Shown: in pieces, positions 22,026 to 29,050 of the stretch
Numbering within the stretch: the first letter of the stretch is position 1
Layout: each line of letters begins with the position of its first letter
DNA from: JAWWBN01 sp033720955
GTDB taxonomy: Bacteria > Acidobacteriota > Thermoanaerobaculia > Multivoradales > JAHEKO01
DNA: 32,801 nt
Reading direction: 5' to 3'
Assembly: GCA_033720955.1 (NCBI GenBank)
Contig: JAWWBN010000012.1
Coordinates: 1 to 32,801 of the forward strand
Position numbers and translations under genes: made by a program
The notes under the pieces: generated by a model
What the model saw: the letters and a program-made list of their open reading frames with translations, nothing else
The model's database searches: none
Told to the model about the DNA's origin: nothing

Positions 22026-23437
22026 GAGTCCTCCCGGCCGCCGTTGCCCTCGAAGGCCTCCGCCGCGCCGTAGATGGCCCAGATCGGACCCGGCCGGACC
22101 CCGAGCTCGAGCTTCTCCTCCTCGAAGTCCATCTCGACCGAGTTCCAGCTTCCGCAGGAGTCGCACCGGTCCACCCAGTCGGGGTACTTGGTGCGGCAGG
22201 CGCGGCAGACGTACTCCTGGGTGGTGATCCCCGCCTCGGCGACGCAGGCCGACAGGCTCTGCACGGCCATCCCCATCTCCCCGCGGCGCTCGTGCAGCCG
22301 CGCCAGAAGGAAGTGGAAGGTGGGCGACGGGTGGATCCGCTCGCGCAGCTCCTCCAGCACCCGGAGCGCCTCCTCGTGCATCTCCAGGCGGTAGTAGAGG
22401 CGGCCCAGGAAGAAGCGGGGCAGAAGGTCGTTCTCGGCGGCGGTGATCAGCCCGTGCAGGGTCTCGATCGCCTCCATGGGCTCTTCGCGCTCGATGAAGT
22501 GGTCCTCGATCCGCTGGAGGAAGATCGGGCTCCCCGAATCCACGAAGCCGGCCTTCCAGATCGCGAGCGCCGCCTCGGGCCCCTCGTCGAGCAGCGTCGC
22601 CTCGCCCCGCATGATCACCGCCGGCAGGAACCTCGGCTCCTCGGCCAGGATCTGCTCGAAGATGGTCCTGGCCTCCCCCACCCGCTCGGCCCGCAGCAGC
22701 TCGACGCCGCGCTCGTAGGCGAGGCCCTTGCGCACCTCCTGCTCGCGCTCCAGCCCCTCGGTCTCGCCGCCCTCGGCCAGCAGCGCCTCGAGCTTCTCGT
22801 GCCACCGCGAGGCCTCCCGCCACTCCCCCGCGGCCAGCGCCGCGTTGCGCCGGCGGGCCATGATCTTCTTGCCCATGCCGGGGAAGTCGCGCAGGATGCG
22901 GTCGCGAAGCTGGACCGCGACCTCCCCGTCGCCGGCGGCCTCGTAGTCCTCGATCAGCTCGTAGAGCACCGACACGCTCTGGGGGTAGAGGACCGACGCG
23001 CGGCGATGGACCTCCACGGCCTCCTCGGATTGGCCCAGCCTGCGCAGCTCCTCACCGTAGCGCAGCAGGCCGCCGAAGCTCTCCGGCCGCTGCGCCAGGT
23101 AGGAGCGGAAGTCAGACGCCGCGCGCGCCGACTGCCCGTCGGCCTGGTAGTCCACCGCCCGCCGGTAGGCGTTGTCGAGGCTGCGAGCCTCGCTGCTCAG
23201 ACGTCGGCCGCGGCGCTGGTCGAGGTCCCGCTTGAGGGTCTGCGTGAGAAGCAGGATGCCCGCCGGCAAGAAGCCGAGCAGGAACACGGTCAGAAGGACC
23301 AGATAGAGCGGCCACGACCGCTCGGCCGTGAGCTGGAAGCGGGCGGAGAGAAGTCCGATGTTGAGCTGCGTCAGATAGGCGACGGCAACGACGCTGGCGA
23401 GAGCGAGAAGGAAAGCCCCAAGAGTTCGAAAGCGCAT
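22022..23437 (-). CDS. LapA-LapB-like fusion: membrane-anchored TPR protein with rubredoxin-type zinc site
   Basis: A 471-residue inner-membrane protein that looks like LapA and LapB of enterobacteria in one chain. Residues 1-75 have two membrane helices (about 7-24 and 42-66) separated by Q-L-N-I-G-L-L-S-A-R-F-Q-L, matching LapA/DUF1049. Residues about 90-400 are TPR repeats (A-A-S-D-F-R-S-Y-L-A-Q-R-P-E, E-E-A-V-E-V-H-R-R-A, and further). The C-terminus has a rubredoxin-like zinc site, C411-R-A-C414 and C425-D-S-C428-G-S-W, as in LapB, plus a 40-residue tail. In E. coli LapB links LpxC to FtsH and so sets LPS synthesis; a similar role here is inference. It follows the dksA-like gene by 18 bases and overlaps holA by four. 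Confidence 0.88.
   Translation of the reverse strand: MRFRTLGAFLLALASVVAVAYLTQLNIGLLSARFQLTAERSWPLYLVLLTVFLLGFLPAGILLLTQTLKRDLDQRRGRRLSSEARSLDNAYRRAVDYQADGQSARAASDFRSYLAQRPESFGGLLRYGEELRRLGQSEEAVEVHRRASVLYPQSVSVLYELIEDYEAAGDGEVAVQLRDRILRDFPGMGKKIMARRRNAALAAGEWREASRWHEKLEALLAEGGETEGLEREQEVRKGLAYERGVELLRAERVGEARTIFEQILAEEPRFLPAVIMRGEATLLDEGPEAALAIWKAGFVDSGSPIFLQRIEDHFIEREEPMEAIETLHGLITAAENDLLPRFFLGRLYYRLEMHEEALRVLEELRERIHPSPTFHFLLARLHERRGEMGMAVQSLSACVAEAGITTQEYVCRACRTKYPDWVDRCDSCGSWNSVEMDFEEEKLELGVRPGPIWAIYGAAEAFEGNGGREDS
22029..22035 (-). promoter_or_regulatory. Ribosome binding site deciding the holA start
   Basis: GGGAGGA on the minus strand, followed by CTC and then the CTG at 22025. It lies inside the last codons of lapAB and supports initiation at CTG, though the spacing is short. 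Confidence 0.4.
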
Positions 23438-23455
23438 TCGCTCCGGGCCAGGCGT

Positions 23456-23836
23456 CTACTCCTCCATCAGGCCCTGCTCGACCTGCTCCTGGCAGTCGAT
23501 ACAGTACCTCGCCCAGGGGATCGCCTGCAATCGGTTCTTCGGGATCGCCTCGCCGCACTGACCGCAGACGCCGTAGCTCCCCTGGTCCAGCCGCTCGAGA
23601 GCGGCGTTGATCTCCAGCAGGATGTCCCGCTCGCTGGCCGACAGCGACAGCATGAACTCGCGGTCGTAAGCGCTGTTCGCGCGGTCCACGAGGTCCTCGG
23701 CCCCCTCGTCGCTCGACCTCTGGCCGACCTTGAGGTCGTGCTCGTACATGTCCAGGATCTCTGTGCGCTGCTCCTCCAGGCGCTTGCGGAAGGCGGCGTT
23801 CTGCTTGGTCTTCTGTTGCGTCTTGGTTCCGGCCAT
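23456..23836 (-). CDS. TraR/DksA-family zinc-finger transcription regulator
   Basis: A 126-residue RNA-polymerase secondary-channel factor of the DksA/TraR family. The N-terminal coiled coil spans about residues 12-80 (R-K-R-L-E-E-Q-R-T-E-I-L-D, then A-S-E-R-D-I-L-L-E-I-N-A-A-L-E-R-L). D-L-V-D-R-A-N sits near 48; the coiled-coil tip is probably within this region. The zinc finger is C-G-Q-C-G-E-A-I-P near 91-99 and Y-C-I-D-C near 111-115, all four cysteines present. The length is close to the short DksA-like regulators rather than E. coli DksA (151). AAAGGAGG lies 10 bases before the ATG. It heads the dksA-lapAB-holA block. It may mediate ppGpp-linked control, but the acidic tip residues need alignment. 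Confidence 0.93.
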   Translation of the reverse strand: MAGTKTQQKTKQNAAFRKRLEEQRTEILDMYEHDLKVGQRSSDEGAEDLVDRANSAYDREFMLSLSASERDILLEINAALERLDQGSYGVCGQCGEAIPKNRLQAIPWARYCIDCQEQVEQGLMEE

Positions 23837-23846
23837 CTCGTCAGGC

Positions 23847-23881
23847 CCTCCTTTCTCCCGTTCACGCAGCGCGCGATCTTA
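23847..23881 (-). promoter_or_regulatory. Leader of the dksA-like gene: -10 box and Shine-Dalgarno
   Basis: TAAGAT (23876-23881, minus strand) is the likely -10; no clear -35 is present. About 35 bases of leader follow, with a strong AAAGGAGG (23847-23854). This is a conventional leadered start, unlike many neighbours. Confidence 0.4.
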
Positions 23882-23891
23882 ATACAAACAG

Positions 23892-24359
23892 CTACCGGTC
23901 GTACCGCATTCCGGCCCGGATGGTGGCACAGCGGTAGAGCTGCTCGTACAGAACCAGACGCGCCAGGTTGTGGGGCAGGGTCAGCCGGCCCAGGGAGAGC
24001 CGCTCTCGGGCCCCGGTCACCACCTCCCGCGAGAGGCCCACGTCCGAGCCCAGCAGGAAGGCCACAGGATGGGGCCAGCGCGTCAGCAGCTCCTCCAGCC
24101 AGGAGGCCATCTGGCGGGAGCTCCGCTGGCGGCCGCCGGCATCGAGGGCCACGGTCCAGCAGGGGTCGGGCAGCGCCGCGAGCAGGGCCCGGCCCTCCTC
24201 CCGGCGCCGCGCCGGCGCCGCCGCCGCGGCCCGCGAGCGCACGGGCAGATCGCGCACCGACCACGGTCCGACGACGCGCTCCCGGTAGCGAGCGCACAGC
24301 CTCTCCCACTCGTCGCGCCGGTGACGGCCGGCCCAGGCCACGATCAGCTCCCGCGACAT
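23892..24359 (-). CDS. rlmH: 23S rRNA pseudouridine-1915 N3-methyltransferase
   Basis: SPOUT-fold enzyme that methylates pseudouridine 1915 of 23S rRNA in assembled ribosomes. The 155-residue length is exactly that of the family. The SAM-binding knot region reads F-L-L-G-S-D-V-G-L-S where most members have F-x-I-G-G-A-x-G, so this segment is divergent. The following block L-S-L-G-R-L-T-L-P-H-N-L-A-R-L-V-L-Y-E-Q-L-Y-R-C is highly characteristic. The C-terminus is G-M-R-Y-D-R where the usual ending is P-Y-H-R, another departure. TATGGT lies 8 bases before the ATG at 24359, with no ribosome site. It is divergent from the alpha/beta hydrolase gene. Confidence 0.9.
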   Translation of the reverse strand: MSRELIVAWAGRHRRDEWERLCARYRERVVGPWSVRDLPVRSRAAAAAPARRREEGRALLAALPDPCWTVALDAGGRQRSSRQMASWLEELLTRWPHPVAFLLGSDVGLSREVVTGARERLSLGRLTLPHNLARLVLYEQLYRCATIRAGMRYDR

Positions 24360-24367
24360 GGGGGCCA

Positions 24368-24373
24368 ACCATA
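24368..24373 (-). promoter_or_regulatory. -10 box of rlmH, probably leaderless
   Basis: TATGGT on the minus strand ends 8 bases before the ATG at 24359; the divergent gene's box is only 22 bases away at 24395. Confidence 0.4.
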
Positions 24374-24394
24374 CCGCCGCGGCGCCGAGGCTGG

Positions 24395-24400
24395 TAGTCT
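24395..24400 (+). promoter_or_regulatory. -10 box of the alpha/beta hydrolase gene, probably leaderless
   Basis: TAGTCT ends 8 bases before the ATG at 24409, with no Shine-Dalgarno sequence. Confidence 0.45.
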
Positions 24401-24408
24401 GACGCCCC

Positions 24409-25404
24409 ATGGCGGCTCGGACCACCGAAGAGGAGCAGAAACGGCGGCGGCGGAAGCTGCTGGTTCGAGGCCTCCTGCTGGGGGGCGCCGCGGTGGGCGT
24501 GCCGGCGCTGGTCAACGCCCTGGTCTCGCGCCGGGTCCGCGACCTGAAAGGCCCCTCGTGGGGCCGCAGCTCCCACTACGCCTGGCAGAAGGGCGAGATC
24601 GCCTTCCAGCGGCTGGGGCAGGGCGAGCCGCTGGTGCTGCTGCACTCCTTCGGCCCCGGCCACGACTCGGAGGAGTGGCGGGCGGCGGCCGAGCGTCTGG
24701 CGGGCTCGTTCGAGGTCTTCGCGCCCGATCTCCTGGGGTGGGGCCGGTCGGAGAAGCCCCCCCTCGCCTACGACGGGGTCCTCTATCTGCAGCTCATCGC
24801 CGACTTCCTGGAGGACGTGGTGCAGCGACGCGCGGTGGTCGCGGCGGCGGGCCTGCCCGCGGCCTACGCCGTCCAGGTGGCCGTGGACCACCCCGAGCGG
24901 GTGCGCGGCCTCGCCCTGTCGGTGCCGTCGGGGCTCAATCAGCACGCCGACGAGCCCGATCTGCGCGACGCCCTTCTCCACCGCACCCTCGGCCTGCCCA
25001 TCCTGGGCACCTACGCCCTGAACCTCTACACCAGCCACGCCAACATCGCCCGCCACCTGCGGCGGGAGGTCTTCTCCCGCCCCGACCGGGTGGACGCGGC
25101 GCTGGTGGAGCGACACTACCGGTCGAGCCATCAGCCCGGCGCCCAGCGGCCCCTGTCCGCGTACCTGGCGGGCTACCTGAACCACCGCGTCGACGACGCC
25201 CTGGCCCGGCTCGACCTGCCCCTCTGGCTGGCCTGGGGACGCGAGGCGCGGTCGCCGGCGGTCGAGACCGCCGACCTCTGGCTGCTGCACGCCCCCGGCG
25301 CCGAGCTCGAGGTCTTCGACGGATGCGGTAACCTCCCCCACGCCGAGGTCGCCGCCCCCTTCTGCCAGCGGCTGGAGGGCTTTCTCTCGGGGCGGCCGGC
25401 CTAG
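24409..25404 (+). CDS. Membrane-anchored alpha/beta hydrolase-fold protein lacking the catalytic serine
   Basis: A 331-residue alpha/beta hydrolase-fold protein. A charged N-terminus (K-R-R-R-R-K) precedes a hydrophobic segment at about residues 18-38, so it is likely membrane-anchored or exported. The fold is clear: P-L-V-L-L-H-S-F-G-P-G near 75, F-A-P-D-L-L-G-W-G-R-S near 105, and C-terminal N-L-P-H311-A-E. The nucleophile elbow, normally G-x-S-x-G, reads A-G-L149-P-A, so the serine is leucine. The acid position after W-L-A-W-G also seems to be lost (G-R-E-A in place of G-x-x-D), while the histidine remains. Either it is catalytically dead and has a binding role, or another residue serves. 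The phosphomutase gene starts 40 bases downstream on the same strand. Confidence 0.85.
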   Translation: MAARTTEEEQKRRRRKLLVRGLLLGGAAVGVPALVNALVSRRVRDLKGPSWGRSSHYAWQKGEIAFQRLGQGEPLVLLHSFGPGHDSEEWRAAAERLAGSFEVFAPDLLGWGRSEKPPLAYDGVLYLQLIADFLEDVVQRRAVVAAAGLPAAYAVQVAVDHPERVRGLALSVPSGLNQHADEPDLRDALLHRTLGLPILGTYALNLYTSHANIARHLRREVFSRPDRVDAALVERHYRSSHQPGAQRPLSAYLAGYLNHRVDDALARLDLPLWLAWGREARSPAVETADLWLLHAPGAELEVFDGCGNLPHAEVAAPFCQRLEGFLSGRPA

Positions 25405-25444
25405 GCCGCCGCCCCTACGACCCCAAGCAACCGAGGAGGACCCG

Positions 25445-26794
25445 ATGTCGGGGATCTTCAAAGCGTACGACGTCCGCGGTCTCTACCCCGAGCAGTTGAA
25501 CGAGGAGATGGCCCGGTCCATCGGCCGCGTCTTCCGCTTCGTGCTGGACGAGCGCGACCGCGGCTACGGCGACCACGTGGTGGTGAGCCGGGACATGCGC
25601 CCCCACAGCGAGCCCCTCTCCGAGGCCCTGATCGAGGGGCTGCGGGAGGGTGGTCTCGACGTGGTGGACATCGGCCTCGCCACCACTCCCATGAACTACT
25701 TCGCCGTGGGACACCTCGGCGCCGCCGGCGGCGTTCAGGTCACGGCGAGCCACAACCCGGCCGAGTACAACGGGCTGAAGTTCAGCAAGAGCGACGCGCG
25801 GCCGGTCTCCGGAGAGGGCGGCATCGCCCTGATGCAGGCCAAGATCGAGGCCGGAGAGGCGCAGCCCGCCGGGAGACGCGGCGGCTACCGGCGGGCCGGC
25901 GTCTACGACAAGTACGGCGAGCACGTGCTCTCCTTTCTGGAGGGAGAGCCGAGCCCCCTCTCCGTGGTGGTGGACGCGGCCAACGGAATGGGCTCCATCT
26001 ACCGGCCTCTGCTCGAGCGGATGGGGATCCGCCTCGACCCGCTCTACTTCGAGCTCGACGGCACCTTCCCCAACCACGAGGCCAACCCCCTGAAGGAGGA
26101 GAACCTCGAGGACCTGATCGCGCGGGTGCGCGCCGTCGGCGCCGACTTGGGAATCTCCTTCGACGGCGACGCCGACCGCGCCGCCTTCGTGTCCGAGAAG
26201 GGCGAGGCGATCGGCAGCGACCTCATGACCGCCCTGATCGGCGGTGAGATGCTGCGCACGGAGCCCGGCAGCCACGTCCTCTACGACCTCCGCTCGTCCC
26301 GGGCGGTGCCCGAGTACATCACCGAGTGCGGCGGCCGGCCGGTGCGGGAGCGGGTGGGTCACTCCTTCATGAAGGCCACGCTGCGCGAGAAGAAGGGGAT
26401 CTTCGGCGGCGAGCTCGCCGGGCACTACTACTTCCGCGCCAACCACCACGCCGACTGCGCCCTGCTGGCGGTGGTCGAGGTCCTCAACCTCCTGCGGCGC
26501 AAGCGCCAGCCGCTGTCACGCCTGGTCGAGCCGCTGCGCCGCTACGCCAAGAGCCCGGAGATCAACTTCGTGGTGGAGGACAAGGCGGCCAAGCTGCGCG
26601 AGCTCGAGGAGCGCTACGCCCACGGCCGGATCGACCACCTCGACGGCGTCACGGTGGAGCTCGCCGACTGGTGGTTCAACGTCCGGCCCTCGAACACCGA
26701 GCCCTACCTGCGGCTGGTGCTGGAGGCCGAGACCGACGAGGCGCTGGCCGAGCACCGGGCCGAGCTGGAAGAGCTGCTGGGCCGGCCCGTCTGA
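25445..26794 (+). CDS. Phosphomannomutase/phosphoglucomutase
   Basis: A 449-residue alpha-D-phosphohexomutase that interconverts 1- and 6-phosphates of glucose and/or mannose, feeding nucleotide sugars for LPS and capsule. All four domain signatures are present: the phosphoserine loop T-A-S102-H-N-P-A-E-Y-N-G, the metal loop D240-G-D242-A-D244-R, the sugar-binding loop G-G-E-L-A-G-H-Y near 320, and the phosphate loop R-P-S-N-T-E-P-Y-L-R near 417. The G-E-L-A-G-H-Y and S-N-T-E-P forms place it with ManB/AlgC-type PMM/PGM enzymes. GAGGAGG sits 5-6 bases before the ATG. It follows the alpha/beta hydrolase by 40 bases. Dual specificity cannot be judged from sequence. Confidence 0.95.
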   Translation: MSGIFKAYDVRGLYPEQLNEEMARSIGRVFRFVLDERDRGYGDHVVVSRDMRPHSEPLSEALIEGLREGGLDVVDIGLATTPMNYFAVGHLGAAGGVQVTASHNPAEYNGLKFSKSDARPVSGEGGIALMQAKIEAGEAQPAGRRGGYRRAGVYDKYGEHVLSFLEGEPSPLSVVVDAANGMGSIYRPLLERMGIRLDPLYFELDGTFPNHEANPLKEENLEDLIARVRAVGADLGISFDGDADRAAFVSEKGEAIGSDLMTALIGGEMLRTEPGSHVLYDLRSSRAVPEYITECGGRPVRERVGHSFMKATLREKKGIFGGELAGHYYFRANHHADCALLAVVEVLNLLRRKRQPLSRLVEPLRRYAKSPEINFVVEDKAAKLRELEERYAHGRIDHLDGVTVELADWWFNVRPSNTEPYLRLVLEAETDEALAEHRAELEELLGRPV

Positions 26795-26831
26795 CCCGCC
26801 GGCGACGCCGCCCGACGCGCGCCCCGTCGCC

Positions 26832-27536
26832 CTAGCGGCGGCCGCCGAGCACGCCGGCCCGGATCAGGAAGTAGAGCAGGGTCATCAGGGTCGAGACCGC
26901 CGCCGCCACGTAGGTCATGGCCGCGGCGTTCAGAACCCGGTCCATGCCCTGCCGCTCCTGCGCCGCCACCACCCCGTACTCGACCGCCAGCCGCTTGGCC
27001 CGGTTGGAGGCGTCGAACTCCACCGGCAGGGTGACGATCTGGAAGAGGAGCACTGCCGAGAAGAGGATGGCGCCGAAGATCACCACCTGAACGCCCAGGG
27101 CGGTTCCCATGTAGAGCAGGATCAGGCCGCCCAGCATCGCGAAGTAGCCCAGCTTGGAGCCGATGTTGGCGGTGGGCACCAGCGCCGACCGCAGCCAGAG
27201 GGGCTTGTAGCTGCGGGCGTGCTGGATGGCGTGGCCGGCCTCGTGGCAGGCCACTCCCACGGCGGCGATGGAGCGGGAGTCGTGGACCGCCTCGGAGAGG
27301 GCGAGCCGCTTGTTGACCGGGTTGTAGTGGTCGGAGAGATAGCCCCCGGTGCGCACCACCTCGACGTCGCGGATCCCGGCGCGCTCCAGCAGGACACGGG
27401 CCGCCTGGGCGCCCGTGTAGCCGTTCATCGTGCCGACCTTCGAGTACTTGTTGAAGGCCGACCTGGTCCGGAAGCTCGCCCACAGCGACAGCGCGAAGGC
27501 GGGCAGCATGAGCAGCAGGTAGAGCGGATCGAGCAT
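26832..27536 (-). CDS. YugP-type membrane zinc metallopeptidase
   Basis: A 234-residue integral-membrane protein of the Zn_peptidase_2 (PF04298, YugP) family. The zinc-binding HExxH is H98-E-A-G-H102 in V-A-C-H-E-A-G-H-A-I-Q-H, followed by helix residues. Membrane segments lie at about 3-22, 122-140, 145-168 and 206-228. The D-H-Y-N-P-V-N-K-R-L-A-L-S-E block before the motif and F-D-A-S-N-R-A after it are typical; the glutamate or aspartate third ligand is probably in P-V-E-F-D-A-S-N. GAGGAGG precedes the ATG at 27536. It is the last gene downstream of a sigma/anti-sigma pair (95-base gap); a protease beside a sigma system could act in regulated proteolysis, but nothing shows that directly. 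Confidence 0.92.
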   Translation of the reverse strand: MLDPLYLLLMLPAFALSLWASFRTRSAFNKYSKVGTMNGYTGAQAARVLLERAGIRDVEVVRTGGYLSDHYNPVNKRLALSEAVHDSRSIAAVGVACHEAGHAIQHARSYKPLWLRSALVPTANIGSKLGYFAMLGGLILLYMGTALGVQVVIFGAILFSAVLLFQIVTLPVEFDASNRAKRLAVEYGVVAAQERQGMDRVLNAAAMTYVAAAVSTLMTLLYFLIRAGVLGGRR

Positions 27537-27592
27537 CGGACGACCTCCTCGGCCAGTGGGAACAGGCGGCGGCCGGGGGGAATTCCCTTCCG

Positions 27593-27608
27593 CGGCGCTT
27601 GCGCGCCG
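27593..27608 (-). other. Hairpin with GNRA-type loop after the anti-sigma gene
   Basis: On the minus strand CGGCGC-GCAA-GCGCCG forms a 6-bp stem with a GCAA tetraloop, 24 bases after the anti-sigma stop. A perfect GGGAATTCCC palindrome follows (27578-27587). There is no U-run, so a rho-independent terminator is doubtful; pausing or mRNA end protection is possible. Confidence 0.3.
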
Positions 27609-27631
27609 GTCAGATTACCAGGGTCTCCCGC

Positions 27632-28423
27632 TCAGAGCAGCGTCATCGCCTGGTCGGCCCAGAGCACCCTCGGACCGCTGGGCGACGACCCCCGCCGGTC
27701 CTCCTCGTGGGTCACCGAGACCGCCCTGAGACCCGCCGGCGCCGCGCCGTCCTCCAGCTCCACCGGCCCGCCGTCCGCGCCGACCTCGAACCAGGGTCCG
27801 GGCAGGGGCCCGTCGTCGGTGTGGAACCAGACCCGGTACCCCCGCTCCCCGGGCGCCGGACCCAGCCCGCGCAGGCGCAGGTACCAGCTCTGACGGTCGG
27901 GGGCCACCACCAGGGTGCCGCGAGCCTCGGGGAAGACGGGGTCCGCCCCGACCGGCTTGAGCAGACAGAACTCGGTGCCCTCGGCGGTGGTCAGCGACAG
28001 CAGCCGCCGCTGGCGGGCCACCTCCTCCACCAGCTCGAGCGGCTCGGGCGGAGCCGCGGCGCGGGCCGCCTGGAGCTCCGCGAGCTGTCGCCCCTGCCGG
28101 GTGAGCAGCACCTGCTGCCAGACGGAGACCGCGAGAAGAGCCACGACCAGCGACGCGGCCAGCGGCAGGGTCCACGCCGGCCACCCCCGGGTCGCCGCCG
28201 GGGCGACCGGACCCGGCCTGGACGCCGCCGCCCGGGCCACGATCCGGCGCCTGAGCCCCGCCGGCGCCGGCATCTCGTCCACCGTCCAGGCCAGCGCGGC
28301 GAGGGTCTCCGCCACCTCCCGGTCCTGCGGCGCGATCTCGGCGCCCGCCGCCACCCGGTCCACCGCCTCCAGCACCCGGCGGTCGCCCTCGCCCAGCTCC
28401 TGGGTCCCGGTCTCCTCACTCAC
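27632..28423 (-). CDS. RskA-type anti-sigma factor
   Basis: A 263-residue single-pass membrane protein that would hold the upstream ECF sigma factor at the membrane. The cytoplasmic N-terminal region (about 1-80) is helical, with D-R-R-V-L-E-A-V and A-E-T-L-A-A-L-A-W, but it lacks the HxxxCxxC zinc motif of ZAS anti-sigma factors, as in many RskA-like proteins. One membrane helix lies at about 85-103 (L-P-L-A-A-S-L-V-V-A-L-L). The C-terminal domain at about 145-263 matches the RskA C-terminal family (S-W-Y-L-R-L-R-G-L, then Y-R-V-W-F-H-T and R-A-V-S-V-T-H-E). GTG at 28423 overlaps the sigma stop by four bases (GTGA). The periplasmic signal is unknown. Confidence 0.88.
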   Translation of the reverse strand: MSEETGTQELGEGDRRVLEAVDRVAAGAEIAPQDREVAETLAALAWTVDEMPAPAGLRRRIVARAAASRPGPVAPAATRGWPAWTLPLAASLVVALLAVSVWQQVLLTRQGRQLAELQAARAAAPPEPLELVEEVARQRRLLSLTTAEGTEFCLLKPVGADPVFPEARGTLVVAPDRQSWYLRLRGLGPAPGERGYRVWFHTDDGPLPGPWFEVGADGGPVELEDGAAPAGLRAVSVTHEEDRRGSSPSGPRVLWADQAMTLL

Positions 28424-29007
28424 AGCAGCTCTCCGGCATCGGCCGTCAACTCCTTCCGCAGCTTGCGCACGGCCAAGAGGGTACGGGTCTTTACGGTTCC
28501 CAGCGGAATCCCGGTTTTGCGCGCGATCTCGCTCTGGGTCAGGCCCTCGAAGAAGGCCAGCTCCAGAACCTGGCGCTGCTCCTGCGGCAGCCGGTCCAGC
28601 TCGCGGCGCAGTCGGCTCCGCCTCTCCCTTCTCAGTACGGCGTGCTCCCCCGTGGGGGATTCACTTCTCGACGGAGCCTCCCGCTCCGCGTCCCGCGCGG
28701 TGCGGCGCACCACCTTGGTGGTCCGCAGCCGGTCGATGGCGCGGCTGCGGGTGATCAGTACCAGCCATGTGGACACCGACGAGCGGCCCGGGTCGTAGCG
28801 GTCCGCCTGCTCCCAGACCTGCAGAAACACCTCCTGGAGAACCTCCTCGGCCTCCGCCGCGCGGCCCAGGACGCGGTGCGCCAGGCCCAGCAGCATGCCG
28901 GAGTAGCGGTCGTACAGGTCCGCCAGCGCCTCGGCGTCGCCGGCGCCGACGGCCGCCACCAGCCGGGCCTCGGAGGCGCGGCGCTCTTCGTTGTCACGGG
29001 CGGGCAT
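28420..29007 (-). CDS. ECF (group 4) RNA polymerase sigma factor
   Basis: A 195-residue extracytoplasmic-function sigma factor. Region 2 is at about residues 25-95: A-L-A-D-L-Y-D-R-Y-S, the E-E-V-L-Q-E-V-F-L-Q-V-W core-binding helix, and region 2.4 S-T-W-L-V-L-I-T-R-S-R-A-I-D-R-L-R. Region 4 is at about 135-190: L-P-Q-E-Q-R-Q-V-L-E-L-A-F-F-E-G-L-T-Q and the recognition helix I-P-L-G-T-V-K-T-R. The L-P-x-E-Q-R-x-V/x-L-A and coupling with an RskA protein place it with the SigK-like/ECF19 type, which suggests an envelope or redox signal. The ATG at 29007 is the first in-frame methionine within the family-like region. A TATTGT at 29037-29042 could be its -10. Confidence 0.93.
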   Translation of the reverse strand: MPARDNEERRASEARLVAAVGAGDAEALADLYDRYSGMLLGLAHRVLGRAAEAEEVLQEVFLQVWEQADRYDPGRSSVSTWLVLITRSRAIDRLRTTKVVRRTARDAEREAPSRSESPTGEHAVLRRERRSRLRRELDRLPQEQRQVLELAFFEGLTQSEIARKTGIPLGTVKTRTLLAVRKLRKELTADAGELL

Positions 29008-29035
29008 CTGCCGGCTCAAGGCCTCGGGCGGCCGG

Positions 29036-29042
29036 TACAATA
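29036..29042. promoter_or_regulatory. Overlapping divergent -10 boxes (TACAATA)
   Basis: The 7-mer TACAATA reads TACAAT on the plus strand, ending 9 bases before the ATG at 29051, and TATTGT on the minus strand, ending 29 bases before the sigma start at 29007. One site could serve both promoters in turn. If so, firing in one direction would exclude the other. Confidence 0.45.
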
Positions 29043-29050
29043 GCACGGTC

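Noticed and set aside
22292..24397. 701-codon plus-strand open frame opposite lapAB, the dksA-like gene and rlmH
   Set aside because: No domain, skewed composition, and three real genes on the other strand.
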